64,000 nucleotides of DNA, taken from positions 682,001 through 746,000 of the forward strand of contig NZ_JAMFLY010000002.1 in NCBI RefSeq assembly GCF_023502235.1. The letters run 5' to 3'. The first letter of the stretch is position 1. The number at the start of each line of letters is the position of its first letter. The notes under the pieces were generated by a model. The model saw nothing but the letters and a program-made list of their open reading frames with translations, ran no database searches and was not told where the DNA came from. Origin of the DNA: Flagellimonas myxillae (GTDB lineage Bacteria; Bacteroidota; Bacteroidia; Flavobacteriales; Flavobacteriaceae). Below are positions 53,013 through 61,776 of the stretch, in pieces. Position numbers and translations under genes: made by a program.

Positions 53013-53567
53013 ATGATTTTTGATATTATAAAAAATAGACGCAGCATCTTTCCTGCGCAATACAATGACAAACCTATTTCTAAAGAGACCGTCCAAAAAA
53101 TTTTAGAGGCAGCAAATTGGGCACCCACACATAAAAAAACAGAACCGTGGCGGTTTAAAGTTTTTATGAACGGGAAGCAAGCGGAATTGGGTAGGTTTCT
53201 TTCAGAGAAATATCAGGAAGTAGACCCAAAACCAAAACAGGTCAAGATTAAAAAACTACAGGAAAACCCAGCACGTTCCGCTGCGGTTATCGCCATATGT
53301 ATGCAACGCGATCCCAATGAGAGCATTCCCGAATGGGAAGAAGTGGCTGCTACGGCTATGGCGGTACAGAACATGTGGTTGTGCAGCGCAGCACTGGGAA
53401 TAGGTTGCTACTGGAGTTCTCCGGGCCTCATTAAATACATGGACGAATTTTTGGAATTCAAGGAGGGTGAAAAGTGTTTGGGCTTTTTTTATATGGGCCA
53501 TTACGATGAGGAACCGCCCTTGGTGAAACGCAGACCGATAGGGGAAAAGGTGGAGTGGTTGGATTGA
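53013..53567 (+). CDS. Nitroreductase family flavoprotein
   Basis: A 184-residue FMN protein from the ATG at 53013; a GTG nine bases upstream is possible. It begins with the family motif I-I-K-N-R-R-S, then W-A-P-T-H-K-K-T-E-P-W-R-F near 31-43, and L-G-I-G-C-Y-W-S-S near 128-136. The size and the H-K-K-T-E-P-W stretch place it with YdjA-like small nitroreductases. It reduces quinones or nitro compounds with NAD(P)H; the natural substrate is unknown. It stands alone and converges with the DUF456 gene. Confidence 0.88.
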   Translation: MIFDIIKNRRSIFPAQYNDKPISKETVQKILEAANWAPTHKKTEPWRFKVFMNGKQAELGRFLSEKYQEVDPKPKQVKIKKLQENPARSAAVIAICMQRDPNESIPEWEEVAATAMAVQNMWLCSAALGIGCYWSSPGLIKYMDEFLEFKEGEKCLGFFYMGHYDEEPPLVKRRPIGEKVEWLD

Positions 53568-53656
53568 GTATTGTTTTGCCATTCGAACAAAGGCTGGAAT
53601 CCATATTCGGTTTGACACGAATTGCTCGAATTTCACAAAATGGTATTCAAGCAATA

Positions 53657-54166
53657 TTAAAAAGGATTCAATTCAGCAGCGTACTTTACGGCAACAATAA
53701 TAAAGAAAACCAGATATCCGGCCGTTAGTACAAACTTCATAAAGGTTCCGGTCAAAAACCCAATAAAAGATCCAAAAGCGGCCTTCATGGCTGTTTTTTG
53801 GTCGGCCTTATTGATAAGTTCCCCTACCAAGGCTCCCACAAACGGCCAAATGATGATACCAAACGGCCCAAATACGGGAAAAATTATCGCCACCAGCAAA
53901 CCAACTATGGTTCCCCACATTCCGGCTTTGCTACCTCCAAATTTTTTGGTGCCCGCTGCGGGTATAACGTAATCCATTACGGTTACACCCAAGGCAAGAA
54001 CAAGGGTACCTCCCAAAATCCACCAATTATCAGGAACTGCCTTGGTCATATATAGTAGTAACAATCCAATCCAACTTATCGGCGGGCCCGGTAACACGGG
54101 GAGAAAGCTTCCCAATATCCCGACAAGCATTAGAATGAATCCCAAAATAAGCAACGCGATGTCCAT
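53657..54166 (-). CDS. DUF456 membrane protein
   Basis: A 169-residue integral membrane protein with about five hydrophobic segments, among them L-L-I-L-G-F-I-L-M near the N-terminus. The glycine-rich conserved stretch G-S-F-L-P-V-L-P-G-P-P near 19-29 and G-P-F-G-I-I-I-W-P-F-V-G-A-L-V-G-E near 100-115 are typical of DUF456. Its function is unknown. It is transcribed alone, away from the blaI-like gene. Confidence 0.85.
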   Translation of the reverse strand: MDIALLILGFILMLVGILGSFLPVLPGPPISWIGLLLLYMTKAVPDNWWILGGTLVLALGVTVMDYVIPAAGTKKFGGSKAGMWGTIVGLLVAIIFPVFGPFGIIIWPFVGALVGELINKADQKTAMKAAFGSFIGFLTGTFMKFVLTAGYLVFFIIVAVKYAAELNPF

Positions 54167-54238
54167 ACGGTCTTTTGGATATGAGACAAATATACCGCCT
54201 AATTGTTACAGCGTTGGAAGTGAAATCCAATTTATTTT

Positions 54239-54305
54239 AACTAAAAAATTAGTTTAAACTAAATATTTAGTTATATTTGCTTCGAGTAGAACTAAAAACT
54301 TAGTT
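54239..54305 (+). promoter_or_regulatory. Three BlaI-type operators around a promoter box
   Basis: Three 16-base dyads with the core AACTAA-N4-TTAGTT lie at 54239-54254, 54257-54272 (a perfect palindrome) and 54290-54305. The promoter box TATATTTG (54272-54279) sits between the second and third, and a weak TTAG (54249-54252) occurs 19 bases upstream. The BlaI protein coded from 54313 should bind all three and shut off its own operon. Confidence 0.85.
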
Positions 54306-54312
54306 GAATCAT

Positions 54313-54675
54313 ATGAAGCAGTTGACAAAAGCAGAAGAGGAGGTGATGCAGTTGCTTTGGGAATTGGAAAAATGCAATGTGGCCGCCATCATTGATAAAT
54401 TACCGGAACCCAAACCTGCCTACAATACGGTATCCACTATCGTACGCATATTGGAGGACAAAGGGTTTGTGGACCATGAAAAGGTGGGTAAGGGGCACCT
54501 TTATTATCCCTTGATCAAAAAATCGGATTACAGCAATCAAAGCATCAATAAATTGGTGGATGGGTATTTCCAAGGATCTTTTAAAAGCATGGTTTCTTTT
54601 TTTATGAAGAAGAATGATATCGGCCTTACCGAATTGGAAAGTATAATGAAACAAATTAAAGAAGAGGAAGAATGA
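54313..54675 (+). CDS. BlaI/MecI/CopY-type transcriptional repressor
   Basis: A 120-residue winged-helix repressor from the ATG at 54313, which follows the third operator; a TTG at 54304 is less likely. The N-terminal L-T-K-A-E-E-E-V-M-Q-L-L-W and the recognition segment A-Y-N-T-V-S-T-I-V-R-I-L-E-D-K-G-F are those of BlaI. The C-terminal helix forms the dimer. It overlaps the next gene, an M56 membrane protease, by 4 bases, the normal repressor-sensor pairing. No beta-lactamase gene is near, so the response probably concerns envelope state rather than antibiotics. Confidence 0.93.
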   Translation: MKQLTKAEEEVMQLLWELEKCNVAAIIDKLPEPKPAYNTVSTIVRILEDKGFVDHEKVGKGHLYYPLIKKSDYSNQSINKLVDGYFQGSFKSMVSFFMKKNDIGLTELESIMKQIKEEEE

Positions 54676-56189
54676 TTCAGTACGTGCTAGAGAGTTTAGT
54701 ATATCAGTTGGTCTTTCTATTGACCTATGACCTTTTGTTGAAGAAAGAAACGTTTTTTAAATGGAACAGGATTTATCTCCTTGTGTCCTTTATTTTGTCC
54801 TTGACCTTGCCATGGATTAAGGTTGATGCCTTAAAAACAACCGTGGCTGAGGAATCCCTGGCCTATCCCTTGGTTGCCTGGAAATTGGATGAGGTAGTGC
54901 TGACAGCCGAGTCTGGAGTCACTCAATATTTCGGAGTGCTTTCTTGGGAACTGTGGGCATATGTCCTTGGGGTTTTAGCGATGAGTTGCTGGTTTGGATA
55001 TAAGCTCTTTCAAATTTTTAAACTGAAACGCACGGGAAGCAAGTACCCTTTAAATGGGTATACAAGAATTGATGTGCCCCAGAGCCAAACCGCTTTCTCC
55101 TTTTTTCACTGGGTTTTTATAGGAGAGGACATAGTGCCGGATAAACAGGAGCAGATCATTGCCCACGAACGGGTCCATATAAAGCAGCGGCACAGTTTGG
55201 ATCTTCTGTTTTTTGAACTTATGCGCATTGGCATGTGGTTCAACCCGCTGGTCTATATCTATCAGAACAGGATTTCAGAATTGCACGAATTTATGGCCGA
55301 CGCTGTTGTGGCCAAAGCAGATAGGCGGTCACAATACCAGTCTATGTTATCTGAAGTTTTTCAGACACAGCAAGTTAGTTTCATCAATCAATTTTTTAAA
55401 GAATCATTAATCAAAAAACGAATAGTCATGTTAACAAAGGAAGAATCAAAAGCGATACATCAATTGAAATATGGGCTGTTACTGCCCTTGGTATTGGGCA
55501 TGTTGGTTTACACTTCGTGCGAGACCGAAGGCGATGAACAAATTCCCGCTTTGGAAGAAAATACGTTGGATGATGCCGTGGTTGTTGGGTATTCTGCAGA
55601 TGGGGATGGCGCCAGTTTTATGGAATTCAATGTAGAGGATTTAAATAATATGTCCTCGGAAGAAAGAAGCCAACAGGATAAATTGTTGGCTGAATTATCA
55701 GCTTCCAATACTTCTACGACCGTGTATATAAAAGATAAGGTTGGGAATTCGATTGAGCTGACTATCAAAGAAGGCGCGATTTTCAGCATGTCGGTGAACA
55801 AACAACCAGGAGGCAGCACACTTAACCTGATAGAGGAGGATGTTGCTGTGCCTTTTGCCGTGGTAGAGGAGACCCCAATTTTTCCAGGTTGTGAAAATGT
55901 TTCGGATAAGAGTGATTGTTTTATGCAAAGTATACAACGACATATCCGCAAAAACTTTAGATATCCCCAAGAAGCCCAAGAAAAGGGAATTCAAGGTAGG
56001 GTCAACGTTATTTTTAAGATAAGTACAGAGGGAGATATTATTGGTCTCCGAATGCGAGGTCCTCATAAACTATTGGAGGATGAAGCAGCAAGGATTATTG
56101 GACTTTTGCCCAAAATGCAACCCGGTAAACAAAAAGGGCATGCGGTAGAAGTGCCATTTAGTATACCTATAACGTTTAAACTGCAATAG
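54672..56189 (+). CDS. M56 membrane peptidase (BlaR1-like) with TonB C-terminal domain
   Basis: A 505-residue protein. Transmembrane helices lie near 5-22, 33-48, 92-112 and 270-287. The cytoplasmic zinc peptidase loop between them has H165-E166-x-x-H169 (A-H-E-R-V-H) and a third ligand region E-L-H-E-F-M-A-D near 203-210. After the last helix comes an acidic periplasmic linker, then a TonB C-terminal domain at about 395-505 (R-Y-P-Q-E-A-Q-E-K-G-I-Q-G-R-V-N-V). By analogy with BlaR1, the peptidase would cleave the BlaI repressor on signal. The TonB-like end replaces the penicillin-binding sensor and suggests outer-membrane contact. Confidence 0.9.
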   Translation: MIQYVLESLVYQLVFLLTYDLLLKKETFFKWNRIYLLVSFILSLTLPWIKVDALKTTVAEESLAYPLVAWKLDEVVLTAESGVTQYFGVLSWELWAYVLGVLAMSCWFGYKLFQIFKLKRTGSKYPLNGYTRIDVPQSQTAFSFFHWVFIGEDIVPDKQEQIIAHERVHIKQRHSLDLLFFELMRIGMWFNPLVYIYQNRISELHEFMADAVVAKADRRSQYQSMLSEVFQTQQVSFINQFFKESLIKKRIVMLTKEESKAIHQLKYGLLLPLVLGMLVYTSCETEGDEQIPALEENTLDDAVVVGYSADGDGASFMEFNVEDLNNMSSEERSQQDKLLAELSASNTSTTVYIKDKVGNSIELTIKEGAIFSMSVNKQPGGSTLNLIEEDVAVPFAVVEETPIFPGCENVSDKSDCFMQSIQRHIRKNFRYPQEAQEKGIQGRVNVIFKISTEGDIIGLRMRGPHKLLEDEAARIIGLLPKMQPGKQKGHAVEVPFSIPITFKLQ

Positions 56190-57331
56190 TGATAAAGTCA
56201 AGTATTGTAATATTATTTTGGTTGTTTGCAATCAAAGCCGGGGCCCAGTCTCCGGCTTTTACCATTGCGGACAGTCTTTACCAATTGGGAAATTACGTTG
56301 AGGCGATAAACGCGTATGCAAAGGAAGGAAATGAAAAGTCTAGCCTTCAGATTGCCCGGGCCTATACCGCTATTGGGAATAACGAAAAAGCCATTGCCCA
56401 GTATTTGGATATCATCGACAAAAACCCAAATCAAGTTTTGGCCAAGTTTGAATTGGGAAAGCTCCATGCCAAAACCAAAAAATGGGAAAAGGCCCAATTA
56501 GTATTTGAAAACCTCACCGTCGCCGGTACCGAAAATCCTGAATTCTACTATTATTTGGGAAGCGCACTACAAAAAAAAGGGGACTCTAAAAATGGAAATG
56601 AAGCCTTAAAAAAAGCAGTGGAGTTGGATAGTACCCATTTGAGGAGCATCTACCTTTTGGGTAAATTTTATGTCGGCGCGGAATTGCCTTCCATGGCACA
56701 TGAAATATTGGACTTGGGGTTGAGATCCGCCCCTAGTGACCCGGCACTGATCAATCTAAAGGCGTTGACCTATTTTAACAATGGCAATTTTGTTGAGGCC
56801 ATCACCTTGTTTGAACGTTTGTTGGAAATGGGGGAATTCCAACCTTTTATCTTTAAAAAGTTGGGCTATGCCTATTTTAAGAATTGGGAATTTGATAAGG
56901 CCAAAAAGAACTATAGAAGTCTCGAACAAATCCCAAATTTTGAAGCCGATGCATATTTTGGGTTGGGGGAGGTTTACCTGATGGAAAAGCAATTGGATAG
57001 CTCCAAGATATTTTTTAAGAAATCCATTGAGGAAAGAAGGTATGTCTTTGATGAGGAATATAAGAACTTGGGGCGCATTGCCCGATTACAGAACCGACTA
57101 AAGGAATCGTTGGACTATTACACCAAGGCTTGGGAGGAAAACAAGGCGGATTTTTTCAGTTATTACCAAGTCTGCATTATGGCCGATGAATACTATAAAG
57201 ACCCAGAAACAAAGCTTCGCAATTATCAAAAATTCTTGGATGATTTTGATAGGGCTCCATCTTTTTTAAGGCAAAGGGTCAAAAAACGGGTTTCGGAGCT
57301 CAAAGAGGAAATGCACTTTGCCAAAAAATAA
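56189..57331 (+). CDS. Exported TPR protein
   Basis: A 380-residue protein with a signal peptide (cleaved after A-G-A-Q near residue 20) and about ten tetratricopeptide units covering nearly the whole mature part, e.g. A-I-A-Q-Y-L-D-I, A-L-K-K-A-V-E-L and A-I-T-L-F-E-R-L-L-E. The start is a GTG that shares one base with the upstream stop codon, so it belongs to the BlaI operon. TPR arrays act as protein-binding scaffolds; a periplasmic partner of the TonB-like domain is plausible but unproven. Confidence 0.85.
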   Translation: MIKSSIVILFWLFAIKAGAQSPAFTIADSLYQLGNYVEAINAYAKEGNEKSSLQIARAYTAIGNNEKAIAQYLDIIDKNPNQVLAKFELGKLHAKTKKWEKAQLVFENLTVAGTENPEFYYYLGSALQKKGDSKNGNEALKKAVELDSTHLRSIYLLGKFYVGAELPSMAHEILDLGLRSAPSDPALINLKALTYFNNGNFVEAITLFERLLEMGEFQPFIFKKLGYAYFKNWEFDKAKKNYRSLEQIPNFEADAYFGLGEVYLMEKQLDSSKIFFKKSIEERRYVFDEEYKNLGRIARLQNRLKESLDYYTKAWEENKADFFSYYQVCIMADEYYKDPETKLRNYQKFLDDFDRAPSFLRQRVKKRVSELKEEMHFAKK

Positions 57332-57373
57332 TTGACCTAAAAATCGTAATTTCAGCCAAATTCATGGGGCTGT

Positions 57374-57853
57374 ATGCGCAAGTGTTTTGCATTATTGTTT
57401 TTGGTGGTTTTGACGTCTTGCCAATTGTTTTTGTCCAAGGAGGAAAAGACGGATAAAATTGTGCACGACGAACTTCAGGCCATTGATTGGAACAATGTTG
57501 AGAAGTACCCATTATTTGTTGGGGAATGCGATGAAATGGCTTCCAAGGATGCTCAAAGAGAGTGTTTTCAGACCGTGCTATTGCGTTATTTCACCGAAGC
57601 CATGGCCGACCTTCAGTTCCAAGTGAAACAGGACCTCCATGATACTATTTACGTCGATTTCAAGATTGATCAACACGGTTTTATTTTGATATCGAACATT
57701 GAAGAAAGCACAAACGTTCTCAATGAAATTGAGAACTTCAATGCATTGGTTTCCGAACGATTGAACGATCTAACCACCGTAAAGGCCGCCAACTACAGAG
57801 GAATACCGGTTAATATGCGTATAAGATTACCCATCGTTTTAAATACCCAGTAA
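57374..57853 (+). CDS. Small lipoprotein with a TonB C-terminal-like domain
   Basis: A 159-residue protein with a lipoprotein signal ending L-T-S-C (Cys16). The mature part has the fold order of a short TonB-C-like domain (two helices, then V-D-F-K-I-D-Q-H-G-F-I and a closing V-N-M-R-I-R-L-P-I strand). The conserved acidic C-D-E and E-C-F cysteines near 50-63 may form a disulfide. It starts 42 bases after the TPR gene and ends 2 bases before ruvC. Function unknown; it may belong with the TonB-bearing M56 protein. Confidence 0.7.
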   Translation: MRKCFALLFLVVLTSCQLFLSKEEKTDKIVHDELQAIDWNNVEKYPLFVGECDEMASKDAQRECFQTVLLRYFTEAMADLQFQVKQDLHDTIYVDFKIDQHGFILISNIEESTNVLNEIENFNALVSERLNDLTTVKAANYRGIPVNMRIRLPIVLNTQ

Positions 57854-57855
57854 TA

Positions 57856-58407
57856 TTGGCAACAGAAAAAATCATTTTAGGCATAGACCCCGGCACCACG
57901 ATAATGGGATTTGGTATTATTAAGGTGGTGAACAAGAAAATGGAGTTTATCCAAATGAACGAACTCCTGCTTAAAAAATACAACGACCCCTATACTAAGC
58001 TAAAGCTCATTTTTGAGCGAACCCTGGAACTTATCGATACCTATCACCCTGATGAAATTGCCATCGAGGCTCCCTTCTTTGGGAAAAATGTGCAGTCCAT
58101 GCTAAAATTGGGAAGGGCACAAGGGGTGGCCATGGCAGCTGGACTTTCCCGTCAGATACCCATAACGGAGTATATGCCCAAAAAAATAAAGATGGCGATC
58201 ACAGGAAATGGAAATGCCAGCAAGGAGCAGGTGGCCAAAATGCTTCAGGGAATGCTCAATTTGAAAACCTTGCCCAAGAATTTGGACAGTACGGACGGCC
58301 TTGCTGCAGCGGTTTGCCACTTCTACAATGAAGGCAGGATGGAGATTGGGAAAAATTACACGGGCTGGGAGGCATTTGTAAAACATAATCCGAAGAAAAT
58401 TAATTGA
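57856..58407 (+). CDS. ruvC: Holliday junction endonuclease RuvC
   Basis: A 183-residue resolvase. The active-site acids are seen in G-I-D-P-G-T-T (Asp11), I-E-A-P-F-F near 73-78, and the C-terminal N-L-D-S-T-D-G-L-A. It cuts four-way junctions with RuvAB during recombination. The start is a TTG, as no ATG or GTG is available between the previous stop codon and the conserved N-terminus; it lies 2 bases after that stop. Confidence 0.93.
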   Translation: MATEKIILGIDPGTTIMGFGIIKVVNKKMEFIQMNELLLKKYNDPYTKLKLIFERTLELIDTYHPDEIAIEAPFFGKNVQSMLKLGRAQGVAMAAGLSRQIPITEYMPKKIKMAITGNGNASKEQVAKMLQGMLNLKTLPKNLDSTDGLAAAVCHFYNEGRMEIGKNYTGWEAFVKHNPKKIN

Positions 58408-58517
58408 CATTGGACAGTTAACAATGAGCAATTAGCAATGAACAATTATCAATAATGAAATGTTGAGTTAGCTACCCCAAATTTTTTAAACCTACTATTA
58501 TGTAAAAAGAAAACCCC

Positions 58518-58856
58518 TTGTTTAGGAAGTCCTATGACTTTGCCTTAAGAGTTGTGGAGATTTGCAAACGAATCCACAAAGAGAAAAAGGAATTTGTTTT
58601 ATCCAAACAGTTGCTTCGTTCAGGAACCTCAATTGGAGCGAACATAGCGGAAGCCAATGGGGCCATATCAAAAGCTGACTTTTCTGCCAAAATATCGATT
58701 TCATACAAGGAGAGTTTGGAAGCGAAATACTGGCTATCAATATTAAAGGACTCGGATTATCTGGACCAAAAAGAAGCAAACAAGTTAATTGTTGGAGCCG
58801 ATGAACTTTCGAGAATAATGTTTGCTATTCTAAAGACCACTCGGATAGCTAAATAA
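58518..58856 (+). CDS. Four-helix-bundle protein (23S rRNA intervening-sequence type) with a disrupted start
   Basis: A 112-residue frame of the IVP/four-helix-bundle family: Y-D-F-A-L-R-V-V near 5-12, the signature R-S-G-T-S-I-G-A-N-I-A-E-A near 36-48, and S-Y-K-E-S-L-E-A-K-Y-W near 62-72. These small proteins are common beside repeats and rRNA insertions; their role is unclear. The natural start appears broken: an ATG at 58500 in this frame is followed at once by TAA, and the codons after it (K-E-N-P-L-F-R-K-S) look like the usual family N-terminus. A TTG at 58518 could still start a protein five residues shorter. The gene may be silent or weakly made. It is flanked by AT-rich repeats of the CAATTA kind. 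Confidence 0.75.
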   Translation: MFRKSYDFALRVVEICKRIHKEKKEFVLSKQLLRSGTSIGANIAEANGAISKADFSAKISISYKESLEAKYWLSILKDSDYLDQKEANKLIVGADELSRIMFAILKTTRIAK

Positions 58857-58893
58857 TCCATTGTAAATTGGCAATTGGTAATTGTACGTAGGT

Positions 58894-60048
58894 ATGTCCG
58901 GAGTATACATTCACATCCCCTTTTGCAAACAGGCTTGCCATTATTGTGATTTTCATTTTTCCACCCAAATGGGGAAAAAAGTGCAAATGCTCGAAGCCCT
59001 TCAAATGGAGCTTGCATTGCGCAAGGAAGAATTACAGCAGATAGAGGTGGAGACCGTCTACTTAGGAGGCGGAACACCTTCGGTTTTGGAAGTGGCTGAA
59101 ATCGAAAAATTAATTCAAACCGTTTACGATCATTACCAGGTTTCCGAAGATCCCGAAATTACTTTAGAGGCCAACCCGGACGATTTGGTGTCGGTTGGGG
59201 CGCAGTCAGGAACCATTTTTATGGATTATCGCAAAGCTGGAATAAATCGCTTGAGCATCGGTATCCAGTCCTTTTACGATGAAGATTTAACTTTGATGAA
59301 CCGAGCGCACAATGCCGGGGAAGCCGAGCAATGCATTAAATCGGCAAAACCTTTTTTCGACAATATCTCCATTGACCTTATCTACGGCATTCCAGGAATG
59401 GGACATGATCGTTGGAAATCCAACATTGAAAAAGCGCTGGATTTGGACTTGCCCCATATTTCCAGTTATGCCCTAACAGTAGAACCTAAGACAGCTCTTA
59501 AAAAATTCATCGAAGTGGGAAAGGTGCCTAATGTAAACGAGGAACAAGCGCAGGAACAATTCCATATACTATTGAATACCCTTGAACAGGAGGGATATGT
59601 CAATTATGAAATTTCCAACTTTGGGAAACCCGGATATTTTTCCAAGAACAATACCTCCTACTGGTTGGGCAAAAAATACTTGGGAATTGGGCCATCCGCC
59701 CATTCCTTTGATGGCGAAAATCGCAGCTGGAACATCAAGAATAACACGAAATATATCAAATCCCTACAAGCCAATATTCTTCCGTCAGAAACTGAAGAAT
59801 TGACACGGACAGATAGGTATAATGAATATGTGATGACGGGCTTACGAACCATTTGGGGCGTTTCATTGAATAGCATCCAGGCTAATTTTGGCGATTCATT
59901 TTCCAACTATGCCCTACGGCGCGCCCAGAAATTTTTGGACTCCAAATTGCTAAGCTTGGAGGATGACAAACTGCTGGCGACACCCAAGGGAAAGTTTTTG
60001 GTGGATGGGATGGCATCCGACCTATTTATGGTTAACTTGGAATCATGA
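58894..60048 (+). CDS. hemW: HemW-like radical SAM protein (coproporphyrinogen III oxidase family)
   Basis: A 384-residue radical SAM enzyme from the ATG at 58894. The [4Fe-4S] cluster is held by C11-x3-C15-x2-C18 (F-C-K-Q-A-C-H-Y-C), followed by Y-L-G-G-G-T-P-S near 63-70 and a HemW-type C-terminal domain. It matches HemW more than HemN: the cluster motif lacks the extra cysteine after the third one. HemW is thought to carry heme to other proteins; oxygen-independent coproporphyrinogen oxidation is the alternative. Its stop codon overlaps the next gene by 4 bases. Confidence 0.87.
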   Translation: MSGVYIHIPFCKQACHYCDFHFSTQMGKKVQMLEALQMELALRKEELQQIEVETVYLGGGTPSVLEVAEIEKLIQTVYDHYQVSEDPEITLEANPDDLVSVGAQSGTIFMDYRKAGINRLSIGIQSFYDEDLTLMNRAHNAGEAEQCIKSAKPFFDNISIDLIYGIPGMGHDRWKSNIEKALDLDLPHISSYALTVEPKTALKKFIEVGKVPNVNEEQAQEQFHILLNTLEQEGYVNYEISNFGKPGYFSKNNTSYWLGKKYLGIGPSAHSFDGENRSWNIKNNTKYIKSLQANILPSETEELTRTDRYNEYVMTGLRTIWGVSLNSIQANFGDSFSNYALRRAQKFLDSKLLSLEDDKLLATPKGKFLVDGMASDLFMVNLES

Positions 60049-60797
60049 TTGCCGCTATTAAACACAACTCCAAAACCCACAAGATAGATTTGTCCGAACC
60101 CCTCGACATTTCCATTCCGCTCCGAGGGGGAGATGACAATATCAATGCCTGGTATTTGGAAGCACCTAAAATCACGCCGCACAAAGAAGGAGATTTTGTA
60201 GGGAAGGTTATCGAAGGGGCTTCTACCAACTTCAACGACATTTGGTTCAATCCCCATTCCCATGTGACGCACACTGAATGCTTGGGTCATATTACCAAGG
60301 AGTTTCATTCCATCAACACCAACTTGGAACGTTATTTTTTTATGGCCGAAGTGATTACCGTGGCCCCGGAAAAATTGGGGGACGATTTTGTAATATCTGA
60401 TAAACAACTCAAATATGCTTTGGGGAACAAAAAACGGGACGCTGTGGTAATCAGAACCATCCCGAACCTTGGCGGCAAGAGGCAAGCTAAATACTCCAAT
60501 ACCAATCCACCTTATTTCTTAAAGGAGGCCATGGATTATTTAGTATCGAAAGAAGTGGAGCATTTATTGGTGGATCTTCCATCGGTGGACAAGGAGAAGG
60601 ATGGGGGAGCGTTGATGGCACATAAGGCTTTTTGGGGATTGGATGGGAACCCACGATTGCAGGCCACCATCACCGAATTTATTTATGTGGACAACTCCAT
60701 AGTTGATGGTAGCTATTTCCTAAATCTTCAGGTGGCACCTTTTGAGAATGATGCAAGCCCAAGTAGACCCGTTTTATACAAAATAATTCAGCAATGA
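60045..60797 (+). CDS. Cyclase-family hydrolase (kynurenine formamidase-like)
   Basis: A 250-residue protein of the cyclase family. The metal-binding segment reads N-P-H-S-H-V-T-H-T-E near 67-76, a variant of the usual H-x-G-T-H-x-D motif with an extra histidine. A second conserved part, L-L-V-D-L-P-S-V-D, lies near 171-179. Members hydrolyse formamides such as formylkynurenine, or cyclic amides. No tryptophan-pathway gene adjoins it, so the substrate is unknown. It overlaps both neighbours by 4 bases, which makes a coupled hemW-cyclase-DUF4260 unit. Confidence 0.8.
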   Translation: MIAAIKHNSKTHKIDLSEPLDISIPLRGGDDNINAWYLEAPKITPHKEGDFVGKVIEGASTNFNDIWFNPHSHVTHTECLGHITKEFHSINTNLERYFFMAEVITVAPEKLGDDFVISDKQLKYALGNKKRDAVVIRTIPNLGGKRQAKYSNTNPPYFLKEAMDYLVSKEVEHLLVDLPSVDKEKDGGALMAHKAFWGLDGNPRLQATITEFIYVDNSIVDGSYFLNLQVAPFENDASPSRPVLYKIIQQ

Positions 60798-61153
60798 GAA
60801 CACTATTAAAAATTGAAGAACTGCTAATGCTGGGACTGGGCATCTTTCTTTTTAGCACCTTGGATTTTTCATGGTGGTGGTTCCTGGCGCTGATCTTAAC
60901 ACCCGATATTGGCATGCTTGGATATTTGGCTGGAAACAAGATGGGAGCATTGGTGTATAATGTTTTCCATCACAAAGGTTTGGCCATTGTCCTTTATATA
61001 TTAGGAGTATATTTAAGTGAACCACTACTGCAACTTGTGGGTATTATTCTTTTCTCCCATGCTTCCATGGACCGCATTTTTGGTTATGGATTAAAATATG
61101 GGAGAGGTTTCAACCATACCCATTTGGGTAAAATTGGGAAGGAAAATGGGTGA
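60794..61153 (+). CDS. DUF4260 membrane protein
   Basis: A 119-residue protein with about three to four hydrophobic helices. The conserved W-W-W-F-L-A-L-I-L-T-P-D-I-G-M-L-G-Y near 27-44, the Y-N-V-F-H-H-K near 55-61 and the D-R-I-F-G-Y-G-L-K-Y near 93-102 are the family pattern. Its function is not known. The gene overlaps the cyclase gene by 4 bases and the following one by 8. Confidence 0.85.
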   Translation: MRTLLKIEELLMLGLGIFLFSTLDFSWWWFLALILTPDIGMLGYLAGNKMGALVYNVFHHKGLAIVLYILGVYLSEPLLQLVGIILFSHASMDRIFGYGLKYGRGFNHTHLGKIGKENG

Positions 61154-61769
61154 ACTGATGGAAGTAATCTTGGGCCTCATTCTTGGCGCCATACTAATGT
61201 ATTGGCTGTTTTCCCTATTCCGTAAAAAGAAGAACAAGGATTTGACCAAACAGCAATCCACCGTTTTATTGGATAAGATAAGAAGCGTGTGCAAGTTGGT
61301 TTCAGTGGAAGGGGATTTTGCGGAAATCTATAACTACGAGAACACCAAGGAGGGGTTCTTTAGTTTGTTGAGCAGTAAAAAGAAGGCCTTGATCATTGTA
61401 AAGGCCAAGGCCCAGATAGGGTATGATCTCACCAAACTGGACCTAAGGGCCGATGATGAACGCAAAAAGATAATCCTGAACAATTTTCCAGAACCGGAAG
61501 TTCTGTCCATTGAACCCGAAATGCAGTTTTATGACATCAAGAATGGACTCTTCAATAGTTTCTCGCCGAACGATCTAACCAATTTAAATCAAGAGGCCAA
61601 GGAACACATCAGACAAAAAATACCAGAAAGCGGATTGATGGATACCGCGAGAAAGGAAGCTCTGCAAGCCGTACTTTTGGTTGAAAAGATTGTGGAGACC
61701 ATAGGATGGAAATTGGATTACTCCGCTTTGGAAATATCGAATAGGGAAAAACATTTTTTGGAAGAATAA
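61146..61769 (+). CDS. DUF4230 protein with N-terminal membrane anchor
   Basis: A 207-residue protein from the ATG at 61146, chosen because a purine-rich ribosome-binding site (GGGAAGGAAA) precedes it; the ATG at 61158 is also possible, and 61098 would overlap the previous gene too far. One transmembrane helix near 5-22 is followed by basic residues and a soluble alpha/beta DUF4230 domain (K-A-L-I-I-V-K-A-K-A-Q-I-G-Y-D-L near 84-99). The soluble part would face the periplasm or cytoplasm; function unknown. Confidence 0.8.
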   Translation: MGELMEVILGLILGAILMYWLFSLFRKKKNKDLTKQQSTVLLDKIRSVCKLVSVEGDFAEIYNYENTKEGFFSLLSSKKKALIIVKAKAQIGYDLTKLDLRADDERKKIILNNFPEPEVLSIEPEMQFYDIKNGLFNSFSPNDLTNLNQEAKEHIRQKIPESGLMDTARKEALQAVLLVEKIVETIGWKLDYSALEISNREKHFLEE

Positions 61770-61776
61770 ATTGAAT

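Noticed and set aside
54313..56189. Beta-lactam resistance (blaR-blaI) locus
   Set aside because: No beta-lactamase gene and no penicillin-binding sensor domain; the M56 protein ends in a TonB-like domain instead.
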